Positions 21,895 through 32,583 of a stretch of 64,000 bases of DNA are shown piece by piece. Position 1 is the first letter of the stretch. Each line of letters begins with the position of its first letter. Under the pieces are notes generated by a model, which had not been told where the DNA came from, did not search any database, and worked only from the letters and a program-made list of their open reading frames with translations. The stretch lies in the NCBI GenBank assembly GCA_030323885.1, contig CM059194.1:3151291-3215290 (forward strand), given 5' to 3'. The translations under genes were made by a program, and so were the position numbers. Origin of the DNA: Branchipolynoe longqiensis. Lineage: Eukaryota > Annelida > Polychaeta > Phyllodocida > Polynoidae.

Positions 21895-22625
21895 CTTAAC
21901 ACAGATACTGCATGTAGTGGAACTGTCATATTGCAGGCAGCATTACTGAGACACTGCATGCAAACTAACTGTCATTATGCAGGTAACGCAACTGTCATAT
22001 TGTATGTAGCATGACTGTCATATCGCCAACACCATAACTGTAATTATGTATGTAACAACTGTCATTAGACATGCATCATAACTGTCATTATGCATGGAAC
22101 TACTGTCATTAGGCATGCATCATAACTGTCATTATGTATGTAACATAAATGGCATTGTCCATGCAACATAAATGGCATTATGTGTGTAACAACTGTTATT
22201 CTCCATGCAACATAACTGGCATTATGTGTGTACCATAAGTGTCATTCTCCGTGCAACATAACTATCATTATGTATGTAACAAGTGGCATGGTGCATGCAT
22301 CACACCTGTCATTGTGTAACAACCATCATTCTCATGCCCCATAAACGTCATTATGTATGTCACCTAACTGTCATTCTTCGTGAAACATAACTGGCATTAT
22401 GTATGTAACAACTGTCATTATATATGCATCATAAATGTCATTATGTATGTAACATAACTCTCATTCTCCATGCAACATAACTCTCATTCTGCATGTAACA
22501 TAACTGTCATAATGCATGTATACTAACCGTCATAATGCATGTAACTTAACTGTCATTATACAGGTAACATAACGGTCACATTACATGTAACCTACCTGTC
22601 ATGGTGTATGTAACCCTAGCAACAG
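21895..22625 (+). repeat. Minisatellite of about 23 bp
   Basis: About 28-30 degenerate copies of a unit like CATAACTGTCATTATGTATG plus TAA, all in one orientation, with some alternation between CATTATG- and CATTCTC-type variants. Confidence 0.85.
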
Positions 22626-22704
22626 CAGCAACCCTCGCAAGCCAACTTAATACAAAAGGATCACCTGGCACAGATATAGTGAAGTCGAAATGAAGTTCTT
22701 GAGA

Positions 22705-22895
22705 TAACTAAAGGTGAAGGGTGGGTTCGAAACCTGGTCCAGGTGGAATATTTCCCATTTGCATCACCCACCACCCCACTATGACATCAGTTGTGCCAAT
22801 CACCTGGGTAAATAGCGGTATGGGACGACGTGCCACATAGAATTAGAAAGTAGGCGCTCAACTCATGCAGCCATCCCGTCTGGTCATAGTCGGGT
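22705..22895. repeat. SINE-C fragment joined to an inverted SINE-A head
   Basis: GGGTGGGTTCGAAACCTGGTC and TATTTCCCATTTGCATCACC are SINE-C. GCTCAACTCATGCAGCCATC then CCGTCTGGTC is the reverse SINE-A head. The intervening body is scrambled. 22896-23200 holds nothing recognised. Confidence 0.5.
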
Positions 22896-23200
22896 CGATA
22901 TACCACTGAACCCCAAACTAATTGCAGAAAAACGTGTTATGGTCTTGTAGTAGTTGAGGTGGAAAACAACATGTCCAAAGCTGGACAATTTTGGTGCATC
23001 GGAAAGTCTCCAAAAATGTTGTGCAAAAACAAGATTGCGGCCAGCAGAAACACGTTAAAATCTACCTGAAAACCATTTACTTACAAACCTCTGTTTGAAC
23101 AAATGTTCTTTCCACCAATATTTGTCAAATAAGAGTACTTTATAGAAGGAATGTCGCATTTGCAATGATATCAATCCGATATGAATATACCATTGCGATA

Positions 23201-24166
23201 TAAAAGGGATGTCACACTACGACGTAAGAGCCAACGTAAGCCTGGTGTAGGTGACTTTTCGTCATTACGTTGAGCTACGTTGGGTTATGTTATGATGACG
23301 TTAGAATGACGTTAGACTGACATCGAGCTACGTCACATTATGTTGTGTTACATCGGCGCGCATCAAGGTTTTCAACATGTCCAAAACTGTTGACGTAGCT
23401 CGACGTGAAGCCGTTACGTCGGGATGATGTTACGCTGACTTTAGGCCGACATTAGGCGACCATTACAGCTGCGTTGGTGACAGTAGATCTACATTCCGTT
23501 ATGTCAGAGCAACACACAGTCAGGGAGGAACGTTTGGCCAGCGTTAAGTCAACGTTGCTCTAACATCGACCGAACGAGTCTGTGGCGCATGGCGAACGTC
23601 GCTCCAACGTTTCGCTAACGTGTCCTGATGTAGTTGACATCATTGACGTAGTTGTCAACCCTTTAGCGTGCGCGTAATGTCGGTGACATCATTCGAACGT
23701 GTTCTGAACGTGGTGTGAACGTATATACACAAGGCGCGGGTGGGTCAGGTGCTTTGACTGACGTCGGCCCACATTCCCGTTACGTCGAGCGTGTCAGCCA
23801 CGCAGTGTGATCATGCTGACGACGTTGGCGTGATGTTCGGGCGAGGTTAGGCTCTTGGTCGACCGACATCGAGATATAACGGTCGAGTTGGACCTGGCAA
23901 CGTTCGAGTTAATGTGATCATGCTAGGCCGATGTTTGAGCACCATTGAAGTCATGCTAGCCCGGCGTCGTGCCCACTGGAGCGTTGCCAGTCCGACGCTT
24001 ACACAATATGCTAGCCCGATGTCATGGTGACATCACACCCACATCAACTACGCTGCATCAACGTTCAACTTGTGTCGCAATTCACATACTATGCCGAGAT
24101 CTTCGACGAAATATAATTATTTTCACGTTGCGCCTATGCTGATGTCGTAGTGTGACAGGTCCTTAA
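23201..24166. mobile_element. E element with GTCACACTACGACG termini, long form
   Basis: Left terminus TGTCACACTACGACGTAAG and right terminus GATGTCGTAGTGTGACA are inverted copies. The right flank is CCTTAAAT and the left TATAAAAGGG, consistent with a decayed TTAA target. The interior of about 930 bp is built of 10-11 bp units: ACGTTGAGCT, ACGTTGGGTT, ATGTTATGATG, ACGTTAGAATG. Termini match those of the element at 10900-11484, so these are members of one family. Confidence 0.75.
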
Positions 24167-24409
24167 ATAAGATACCCAGCGAAGGCAACGGACGGCAATT
24201 ACACAACCACCTTTTTTCAAGTGGTGCTCAACCAGGACCAATAGGAACGATACTGTATACGCTAGATGCTGGATTAGTTTCCATGAAAACGAAATTAAGC
24301 CCCCTATATTCGAGATGACGTATATTGATTCCATCTCCTCATGAGGTACCGTTGGGACCTATCGACAGTGACCAGGCCACGGCCGTTTCCAGCTCACCAC
24401 GATGGCAGA

Positions 24410-25045
24410 CATCTCCTAAAGAGCCACCAACGATCAACGCTGACGTAAAGAACCACCAACACCACTGAACCCGTTTTAAAGAGCCAGTAACACAACTAAG
24501 TGCGGCTTAAAGATCCACCAACACGACCAAATCTGACTTAAAGAGCCACCAACATGATCAAATCTGACTTAAACGTTTAACTTAAAGGGCCACCAACATG
24601 CTCAAACCTGACGTAAAGTACCAGCAACATGATCAAATCTGACTTACAGATCCACCAACATGACCAAACCTGACTTAAAGAACCACCAACACGATCAAAC
24701 CTGACTTAAAGAGCCACCAACATGACTGAACCCGAGTTAAAGAACCACCAAGACGACTGATCCTGACTTAAAGAAATACCAACACGATCAAACCTGACTT
24801 AAAGAGACACCAACACGACTGACCCTGACCTAAAGAATCAGCAACACAATTACGCTCAATGTACTGACCCAGCACCACGACTGGAACTGACTAAAAGAGT
24901 CAGCAACATGATTACGCCCAACGGACCGAGCAACCAACACGGCTGGACCTAACACAAAGAGCCACCAACATGACCAAACCAAACTTAGTAAGCCATCTAC
25001 ATCGCTTAACTTGACTTAAGGAGCCACTAACACGACCTATTCCTG
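24410..25045 (+). repeat. Minisatellite, 31-bp unit
   Basis: About 20 copies of a 31-bp unit reading GACTTAAAGAGCCACCAACA then CGACCAAACCT, with increasing drift after about 24830. Confidence 0.88.
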
Positions 25046-25049
25046 ACCG

Positions 25050-25930
25050 TGTGCACCCTCTGCTGACACTTCTACTATACATGACCGTCCGCTCCTACTG
25101 GTGACAATCCCTGTCTATAACTAACTGATGGCGCCACCTGGTGCCACTTTCACTATACATGACCGTCCGCCCCTCCTGGGGACATTCCCTGCCTGTACTT
25201 GACCAATGCTGCTAATTTAGTGACACTCCAACTAGACATCCCAGTCCGCTCCTACTGGTGACACAACCGCTGTCTATACCTGACTGAAGGCGCCACCTGG
25301 AGCCACTTCCACTATACATGGCAGTCCTAGTGGTGACAGTCCCTACCTATACCTGACTGATGGCGACACCTGGTGCCACTTCCACTATACATGGCAGTCC
25401 TCCTGGTGACAGTCCCTGCCTTTACCTGACTGATGGCGCCACCTGGTGCCATTTCCACTATACATGGCAGTCCACCCCTACTGGTGACACAACCCCGGCA
25501 TATACCTGACTGATGGCGCCACCTTGTGACACTTCCACTATACATGGCAGTCCACCCCTACTGGTGACACAACCCCTGTCTTTACCTGACTGATGGCGCC
25601 ACCTTGTGACACTTCCACTATACATGACAGTCCACCCCTACTGGTGACACAACCCCGGCCTATACCTGACTGATGGCGCCACCTTGTGACACTTCCATTA
25701 TACATGGCAGTCCTACTGGTGACAGTCCCTGCCTATACCTGACTGATGACACCCTCTAGTGATTCTTCCACTATACATGACAGTTCGCTCCTACTTGTGA
25801 TAACCCCTGTCAATACCTGACTAATGGCGCCACCTGGTGACACTTCCACTATGCATGACAGTCCACCGCTTCTGGTGACACAACCCCTGTCTATGCCACC
25901 CGTATGGCGCCCTCTACTGACACTTCACTA
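25050..25930 (+). repeat. Minisatellite, 80-bp unit
   Basis: About eleven units. Successive TGACTGATGGCGCC starts near 25508, 25588 and 25668 are exactly 80 bases apart. Each unit has GGCGCCACCTGGTG, CACTTCCACTATACATG and CTACTGGTGACA. Early and late units vary in length. Confidence 0.9.
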
Positions 25931-26283
25931 TGCACACAAACCATCTATCCTGCCCTCTCTCCCTTTTCCTGCCAGCGCGTTGTGTTGGAAATTGGCATGT
26001 ATACAAAATGGCTGGAAGTGCTCCGCCCATGTCAAACAGCGACCTCTCTGAGGGTAATGGGGAATCAGGAGCACAGCCCCAGACCACCGCGCCCCTTGTG
26101 GCGAACCCTGGAACCAACATGCCAATGCTGACAATGGATCCACACAACCTATTGGTCCGTTTCTTGCACCCACATTTTCCCTGGCAGCTCAATAACTCCA
26201 GGATTTTTATTTTTGTTAATTTTTAGTGTGTTTTATTATTTACAAACAAAAATGTGTATAATGCGTCTGATCCTTCACTATCC

Positions 26284-26642
26284 GGTTGTTTGTTTGTTGT
26301 TGTTTTACGTGCTAGCAAAATCAACGGTCATATCAGGACGGTCCCGAATTGTGACAGTGTACAGTCATGGGGCCCTTATAGTGCTGCCCAACTGGGAGAC
26401 CAGGCAGCTAGCACCATGACCTGATACCCCACTCACTCACATTATCCAGACACTGAGCCAACCAATCCTTGCCATATCCTAATAATGCCAAGCTCCTGGC
26501 TAGAAAGCGACAAGTATCAACTTTCTAGTCATTGGTCTGACTCGAGTAATGTTAAAACCCACAAACTCATGGGTTTGGATCCCCCGATCTCCCAAAACAG
26601 GATACGGAGGCTCAACTCATTCGGTCATCCCGTCTGGTCTCA
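26284..26642 (-). mobile_element. SINE-A, near full length
   Basis: GTTTGTTTGTTGTTGTTTTA tail, AGCAAAATCAACGGTCATAT, central block, CCTTGCCATATCCTAATAAT, then the first-type head with a duplicated CACAAACTCATGGGTTTGGA region ending CATCCCGTCTGGT. 25931-26283 holds no recognised feature. Confidence 0.85.
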
Positions 26643-27188
26643 CTATCCGGTATCACATGTGCAGGTAATTCAGTCCAATAACTTTAAGAGCACACAGAAG
26701 TAGAAACTGCTGAAATGTTTTATTGCTTTCTATAATGATTTTTTGTTCTTCCTTTAAAAGATTTGTTTTTCTTCAAATAAACAAGTATATAATGTAGCTA
26801 ATTGTTCATTATTCTATATCATAATTGCATGCAATGCAATCCGGAGCCCTAACTCCTCCCACAATCCTCGACTGGAGGAGCCTTGATCTAGTCATCCAGC
26901 CTACTCAACCTCAGATCTGTTGGGGGCGCCACCTGTCTGTTCATGGGCCAACTGCTCTCCCTCCCAGCCACACTCACTGTACGGCCGATATGTACAATAT
27001 ATGGGTCGTTTCATGGTAAATTGGTGCAATGTACTTTTCTGTATGTAATGGTCAAAAACGATTATGGAAAGAGTACAGGAGGTATTTTCTTTATAGAACT
27101 GGTATTCTTACACTTTGGAGAGATATATATGACAAAATTAAGGCCTATTGTGAAATAGTACAAAAAAGCCTTTTTTGCTGTTGAAGAT

Positions 27189-27480
27189 TTGGTCGTAATG
27201 CTCGCATTACGTTTGATGCGAGGACAGGAAGAGACCCTCCCCCCGCCTTCCCGCCGTCGCTCAGCATTCGCACCTCCCCTGCCATCCGCCCTCAACTTTC
27301 TCCCGCGCCCTTCAACCCGGCCCGCCGCTTTCTCACCTCCCCCGCCCTCGCCGTCCCTTCCTCCCTTATAAGGCCGCCCGCCGGCCTCCCTCAGTCACTC
27401 GCCTTCCAGCCGTCCTCCCTGCAGCACCCTTTTTCCTCCACCCACCCACCCATCTCTCTTCCTCTGCTGGTGGAGGGCTC
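27189..27480 (+). repeat. Pyrimidine-rich repeat starting GGTCGTAATGC
   Basis: The opening (GGTCGTAATGCTCGCATTAC to GAAGAGACCCTCC) recurs at 30637-30710, followed in both by C/T-rich sequence and a GGTGGAGGGCTCCTC-like block. A TATAAGG at about 27366 and AATAAA at about 27639 could mark a transcription unit or an LTR. I could not show either. Confidence 0.4.
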
Positions 27481-27692
27481 CTCGGCGCCCCTCCCCTGAA
27501 CTCTAAAGCATAAGTTATACTATCGCTCCTTCTGAGCCTCCTCTCTTTACTTTCATTGTTGCTATGACCTGTTCATACGTCGCTCCTTCTGAGCTTCCTC
27601 ACTGTTCTCTTGTTGTATAGCTGTATGTTCCGAGGCGCCCAATAAACGCCTCCTTTTCCCAGTTCCGCCTTGCCTTCTTCCTTTCCGCGCAT

Positions 27693-27985
27693 CATACTGC
27701 CGATCATGGATAAGCCTGAATAGGCTTGTTTTCACCATTAGACAGTTTGTCGAAAGAAAGCCCGAGCCTACACTTTTACCGACCCAAGGGATTTTTAACC
27801 TCCCACACCACAGACATGGTATGAGAGCAACTGGCCTTTGATGACGCTGTAAGTTATACACAGCGGTGGAAATCCAAATTGGCAGAGATGGGGGCACGGG
27901 GAATCGAACCACCGACCTTCAGATTAGGAGTTCGACCTAGAAAAAAGTCAGACACTCTAACCACTCCGCCACAGAAAACAGCCTA
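27693..27985 (-). mobile_element. SINE-B copy 2
   Basis: Reverse orientation with the CATGGATAAGCCTGAATAGG start, GACCCAAGGGATTTTTAACC, GTGGAAATCCAAATTGGCAG and a head ending CCACTCCGCCACAGA. Confidence 0.88.
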
Positions 27986-28888
27986 CATTTTCATTACACA
28001 AATATCGTGTTTTAAAGGCATGAATTTGTGACATGGAAAATTTGGACTTTTCTACAGCCTACTAGCCCTTTATTTTGCATAGAATATTACCTGTTTGTCA
28101 ACGAAATAATGAAAGAAGACTCTTGCTTGAAATACATTTTCATTTTATTCCAGGGTGATTAAACTGGTTCTGGACGTAACTGTTGTGTCCCCTGCTTGTA
28201 CCCTGCTTGTTGCATTAGGAAATATGTTATCTTGGGAATACCAGAGCTTCAGTAAAAAAACAGTTGCTATTGTTGCATGTGTAATGCTATTTTCTAGTAC
28301 CATGTCTTGTAATATAATTTTTCTACAAAGCTTTCTGAAAAACAATTGAAGTTGAAGTTCCATATTATTGTTGGTGTCCCCTTCTATTTTGTTACATCCA
28401 CAACTCAAAATTGGGAACAATATAATCATCCTAGGCATATTTCTTTACAGTACATTTCTATACTTAGGGGACCACAATGAACAATGTAATTGTTTCACAC
28501 AATAAATTTGATTAAATAATTGATTTGGTTAATAAATCCAGCCTTCGTGATTAATAAGTCCACACATGGGGCTGGTTACTCAATTAGTTCTTGTTTTTCT
28601 GACAAAATAGAAACCTCAACTATATTTTAATTCACATTACCAGTATGTATATGGACAAGAGTTGGATACTCAGAGAACAATTTTGGAAAAAAACACAATA
28701 TTCATTTTTGACCCTCATGTCACAATTTGGCCCAATTTACCATGAAACGACCCAGATACATTATGTATTATATATATGGTATGTTTGGTATATATACGGC
28801 GGGGTGTACACATAATATGGTATCCTGTTTGCTGGAAGTCTAGTATATGTGGATAGGTCTGTGCTGGTGGGTTATGATGTCATGTTGT

Positions 28889-29182
28889 GGTGTTCTCTGT
28901 GGCGTAGTGGTCAGAGTGTCTGACTTTTTTCCAGGTCGGACTCCTAATCTGAAGGTCGATCGTTCGATTCCCCATGCCCCCCATCTCTGCCAATTTGGAT
29001 TTCCACCGCTGTGTATAACTTACAGCGTCATCAAAGGATGGTTGCTCTCATACCATGTCTATGTGGTGTGGGAGGTTAATAATCCCTTGGGCCTTCTATC
29101 GACAAACTGTCTAATGGTGAAAACAAGTCTATTCAGACTTATCCATGATAGGCAGTATAAATCTTCAAGAAAAAAAAGTTGA
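28889..29182 (+). mobile_element. SINE-B copy 3
   Basis: Forward copy. tRNA-like head TCTGTGGCGTAGTGGTCAGA with box-B-like GGTCGATCGTTCGATTCC, body, and 3' end CCATGATAGGCAGTATAAAT then CTTCAAGAAAAAAAA. Confidence 0.88.
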
Positions 29183-29513
29183 TATTTATGTTGGATCCAG
29201 TTGGTTATCTTCTAATACCGGGGGCCCACGGCTGTGATTAGACCATCGCCTCCCCAGGGAACTGAGGGGGAATAGTTTTTGATTTGCAGAGACACCAAGT
29301 AGCTATAGGACGTGGGAACCAGGGCATGATGGGGAGAGTAGATAGGATGGTGCGCTATTAACTTAAACCCAAGATTCACTTCAAGATTGGATTGAGACGG
29401 GCCGGGATGCACTAACGATTCGTTAACCGATTCCTGTGATTGATTTCATGGAGTCGCCATCATGAACAATTTAAATCTATCGCATTATTTTAAATCTAAG
29501 AACCATTGATCGC

Positions 29514-29680
29514 TTGGTTGGTTGTTGGAGTGTTACGTCCTGGCAACATCTACGGTCACATCAGGACCAGTACCGACTTGTGGCAGAGCGCACTCATGCT
29601 GACTTTATAGTCCTGCTCTACTGGGAAATCATACTGCCGGCACCATGACCTGTTATCCCACTATTATCCTGACACTGAGC
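29514..29680 (-). repeat. SINE-A cut by the assembly gap
   Basis: GTTGGTTGTTGGAG tail, ACGTCCTGGCAACATCTACG and central block up to ATTATCCTGACACTGAGC, where the N run starts. Confidence 0.8.
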
Positions 29681-30180
29681 NNNNNNNNNNNNNNNNNNNN
29701 NNNNNNNNNNNNNNNNNNNNNNNNNNNNNNNNNNNNNNNNNNNNNNNNNNNNNNNNNNNNNNNNNNNNNNNNNNNNNNNNNNNNNNNNNNNNNNNNNNNN
29801 NNNNNNNNNNNNNNNNNNNNNNNNNNNNNNNNNNNNNNNNNNNNNNNNNNNNNNNNNNNNNNNNNNNNNNNNNNNNNNNNNNNNNNNNNNNNNNNNNNNN
29901 NNNNNNNNNNNNNNNNNNNNNNNNNNNNNNNNNNNNNNNNNNNNNNNNNNNNNNNNNNNNNNNNNNNNNNNNNNNNNNNNNNNNNNNNNNNNNNNNNNNN
30001 NNNNNNNNNNNNNNNNNNNNNNNNNNNNNNNNNNNNNNNNNNNNNNNNNNNNNNNNNNNNNNNNNNNNNNNNNNNNNNNNNNNNNNNNNNNNNNNNNNNN
30101 NNNNNNNNNNNNNNNNNNNNNNNNNNNNNNNNNNNNNNNNNNNNNNNNNNNNNNNNNNNNNNNNNNNNNNNNNNNNNNNN
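29681..30180. other. Assembly gap, exactly 500 N
   Basis: 500 consecutive N. A round number suggests a placeholder of unknown true length, so distances across it are not reliable. Reading frames called through it are meaningless. Confidence 0.97.
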
Positions 30181-30424
30181 CCATGGTGCCCTAATCTACT
30201 GAGATTCACAGTCTCGTTCATTCAATTACCCATGTTGCGCACATCATGGACAATCGTGCTAGCACCAGCTGGGTGGCTATTCACAGTGGCTTTGCCATGC
30301 TGTCTGCAAACCCAAGTCGCCCAGGCCGCTGCTATCAGTGCTTTGGGCGATAATAGCATTCAGTGGACAAGATGCTACTGGCACTCCATTAATAATATTA
30401 ATATAATGTATTTATATTTCATGA

Positions 30425-30632
30425 AACCATGTCAAAATAATGTTGGCAGGCCCCTGAAACTTCTGGCGCCATAGGCTTATGCAGAAACAGCTACTAGTAA
30501 ATTGTCTTTGTATTCACTCGTATGTGGCAACAAGTGTTTAATAAGTGCACCAGTATCTAAGTTAGATATGTCGAATACAATATGGATAATTCCTTTGATT
30601 TTGAAAAGTTGATGATTTCATCGAACTATACA
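30425..30632 (+). mobile_element. MITE-A copy 4, right part
   Basis: AATAAGTGCACCAGTATCTA, GTTAGATATG and TTCATCGAACTATACAGCTT correspond to the right half of copies 7 and 8. The TTAA flank is lost. Confidence 0.65.
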
Positions 30633-30636
30633 GCTT

Positions 30637-30960
30637 TGGTCGTAATGCTTACATTGCATTTGATTTGCAGCATGGGGAGAGAGAGACCCCTCCACCCTCT
30701 CCCCAGCCCCAGGCTTCTCCCTCGCCACGCCCCTGCGTCTTGGGACTATTCCGGTGCCCCTGTCCTGCCCCGCTTCCTCACCGCCTCCCCTCCCCCTAGA
30801 GTCACTCCTCCCCCGGCTCCCATCCTGCTCAAACCTCCAGCTTTTCCCACCCAACTACCCTCGCTTTTACTTATTTCTTCCACTTTCTTGTCTTCTTTAT
30901 ATTTTACTTCCTAGAGTACTTTGTAGAGTGGATGGCTCTTCAGGGATATCTTTCCGCAGC
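30637..30960 (+). repeat. Second copy of the GGTCGTAATGC pyrimidine-rich repeat
   Basis: GGTCGTAATGCTTACATTGC then GAGAGACCCCTCC matches 27189-27260. C/T-rich sequence and GTGGATGGCTCTTCAGGG follow. It directly abuts the MITE-A right end. Confidence 0.45.
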
Positions 30961-31054
30961 TCGCCTCTCTATATTCTTCCGTCGCTGCGTATCATTATGT
31001 GGGAACGGTCCGGGTTGAGTCCTATGTGCATAAATTAACTTATCTGATGCGCCG

Positions 31055-31200
31055 TGTGTCCGGTGTGTCACGTGACTAGCGCCGCCATCTGACGCTAACC
31101 AATGAGAGGCGACGTCAGAACATGTTCCTTCAATAATATTTATGGAAGTAATCGGAGCCGTGTCTCTGTTCGTGTTCACGCATGCGCACAGCACGCAACT
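31055..31200. promoter_or_regulatory. Promoter-like motif cluster (E-box, YY1, CCAAT, CRE, NRF1)
   Basis: In about 130 bases: GTCACGTGAC (near 31067), GCCGCCATCTG (YY1-like), AACCAATGAGAG (CCAAT), GACGTCAG (CRE-like, near 31112) and CACGCATGCGCAC (NRF1, near 31177). This combination is typical of TATA-less animal promoters. No coding exon is visible on either side. Confidence 0.45.
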
Positions 31201-31253
31201 GCCTCGGCTTGTTCGGTAATGACAAACACAGGTCCCGCTCCTATCCCTATATA

Positions 31254-31325
31254 TATCCCCACCCCACCCTCACCTCCACCCCACCCTCACCCCCACCTCC
31301 ACATCCCACCACCCTCACCCCACAC
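31254..31325 (+). repeat. CCCCACCCTCACC simple repeat
   Basis: C/A-rich short units such as CACCCCACCCTCACC. Confidence 0.7.
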
Positions 31326-31351
31326 CGTAAGGATCCACTCTAATGCCCAGT

Positions 31352-31870
31352 TTAAAAGCTGCACAGTCCAACTAGATGGAAAGCAAAAACACTGACCTAG
31401 ATTTAATTCTACAAATCCACTACTTAGACACCAGTGCACTTATTAAGCATGTGTTACTGCACAGTAGACAACAAGAAGTTTGTTTTATTTAATGACGCCT
31501 CTAGAGCCTTTGGTTTTTATCATCAGCTATCGGACATCAAACATATATGGCCATTCTGACATATTTCTTTGGAGGAAACCTGCTGCCGCCGCATAGCCTA
31601 CTCTTTCTGATAAGCAGCAAGGGGTATTTTATATGCACTTTCCCACAGACAGGACAGCAAATACGATAGATAGCCTTTGATGAACCAGTTGTGGACCACT
31701 GGTTGGAACGGAAAATAGCCCAAACTGCAAATGTGTCCACTGAGCAGGATCGATCTGATGACTCACACCTTGACAGAGAGTACTAAGTTAATTCAATAGA
31801 ACTTATTACCGCAGAAACTTATGTCATCACAATGTTGACATGCATATCCAAATTAATTGTGCAAGTGGGC
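31352..31870 (-). mobile_element. MITE-A copy 5, interrupted by a mollusc-type SINE
   Basis: TTAA at 31352-31355, then a degenerate terminus AGCTGCACAGTCCAACTAG and the reversed MITE-A interior (ACCTAGATTTAATTCTACAA, GCACTTATTAAGCATGTGTT). It continues after the SINE with TTAATTCAATAGAACTTATT and CAATGTTGACATGCAT, and then fades. Confidence 0.65.
31460..31785 (-). mobile_element. Mollusc-type tRNA SINE
   Basis: Reads AAGTTTGTTTTATTTAATGA, CATCAGCTATCGGACATCAA, CTGATAAGCAGCAAGGGGTA, ATATGCACTTTCCCACAGAC, GATGAACCAGTTGTGGACCA and CACTGAGCAGGATCGATC. I recognise this order from a SINE widespread in gastropods and bivalves. That is my main reason for proposing a mollusc. The tRNA head at its right end is truncated. 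Confidence 0.75.
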
Positions 31871-31971
31871 AAGACAAAGATCCCTTCCCAATCGCTAAGA
31901 GACGCAAACGACAATGCTATATAGCCATACTTCCAGTTTGTCAGGTCTGGCCATCCCATCTTGCATGGGTG

Positions 31972-32325
31972 AAGTTGGTTGTTGGAGTGTTATGTCCTAG
32001 CAACATCTAAGGTAATATCATGTTGGGTACCGACTTGTGACAGTGTGCATTCATGGCGACGTTATAGTGCTGCTCCACTGGGAGGCCAGGCCGCCAGCAC
32101 CATGCCCTGATATCCCACCCAGTCACAGTATCCTGACACTGAGCCAACCAGTCCATTTGCTATCCTAATAATGCCAAGCGACTGGCTAGGAAGTGGCAAT
32201 TATCAATTTCGAAGTCGTTGGTTTGACTCAACCAGGGTTTGAAACCATGGGTTCGAACCGCACGATCTACCAAAACGGGAGGCGGACGCTGAACTCATTC
32301 GCTCATCCCGTCTGGTCGCAGTGGT
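31972..32325 (-). mobile_element. SINE-A, near full length
   Basis: GTTGGTTGTTGGAG tail, ATGTCCTAGCAACATCTAAG, central block, CTATCCTAATAATGCCAAGC and first-type head ending CGCTCATCCCGTCTGGTCGC. Confidence 0.88.
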
Positions 32326-32583
32326 GAAGTTGGACCTGACAGATGGTGCAGTCGGCATCACTAATTCGAATAATACAATCAACACATAGCTGGTGCCTCA
32401 GTAGGTAATTACTGAACCCTTGTAGCTCTTGACGCAACCGGTGAATTTGGTAAGATTACTTGGAATCTTCAGCACCGGATGGACGAGTGGGTAAGGCTGG
32501 CAGGTTTTCGGATCGATCTCGGAATAGACGATTTGGATATTTTGGATGAATAACTCGTAGCAAATAAAACTTTTTTGTAAGGG

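Larger units (their letters stand above)
27002..28754. mobile_element. Composite bounded by TGGGTCGTTTCATGG inverted termini
   Basis: TGGGTCGTTTCATGGTAAAT at 27002 is mirrored by ATTTACCATGAAACGACCCA ending at 28754, a perfect 20-bp match that extends with mismatches (GGTCAAAAAYGA). The enclosed 1.75 kb contains a SINE-B and a pyrimidine-rich block. A DNA transposon with later insertions is the simplest reading. No transposase was seen and no clear target duplication could be fixed. Confidence 0.6.

Noticed and set aside
25050..25930. 80-bp repeats considered as a CRISPR array
   Set aside because: Repeats are contiguous without unique spacers, and the context is clearly eukaryotic.
27178..27690. 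Solo LTR with TATA box and AATAAA
   Set aside because: No clear TG...CA ends or target duplication, and the related copy at 30637 shares only the first part.
29618..30221. Open frames across 29618-30221
   Set aside because: They are created by the run of N.
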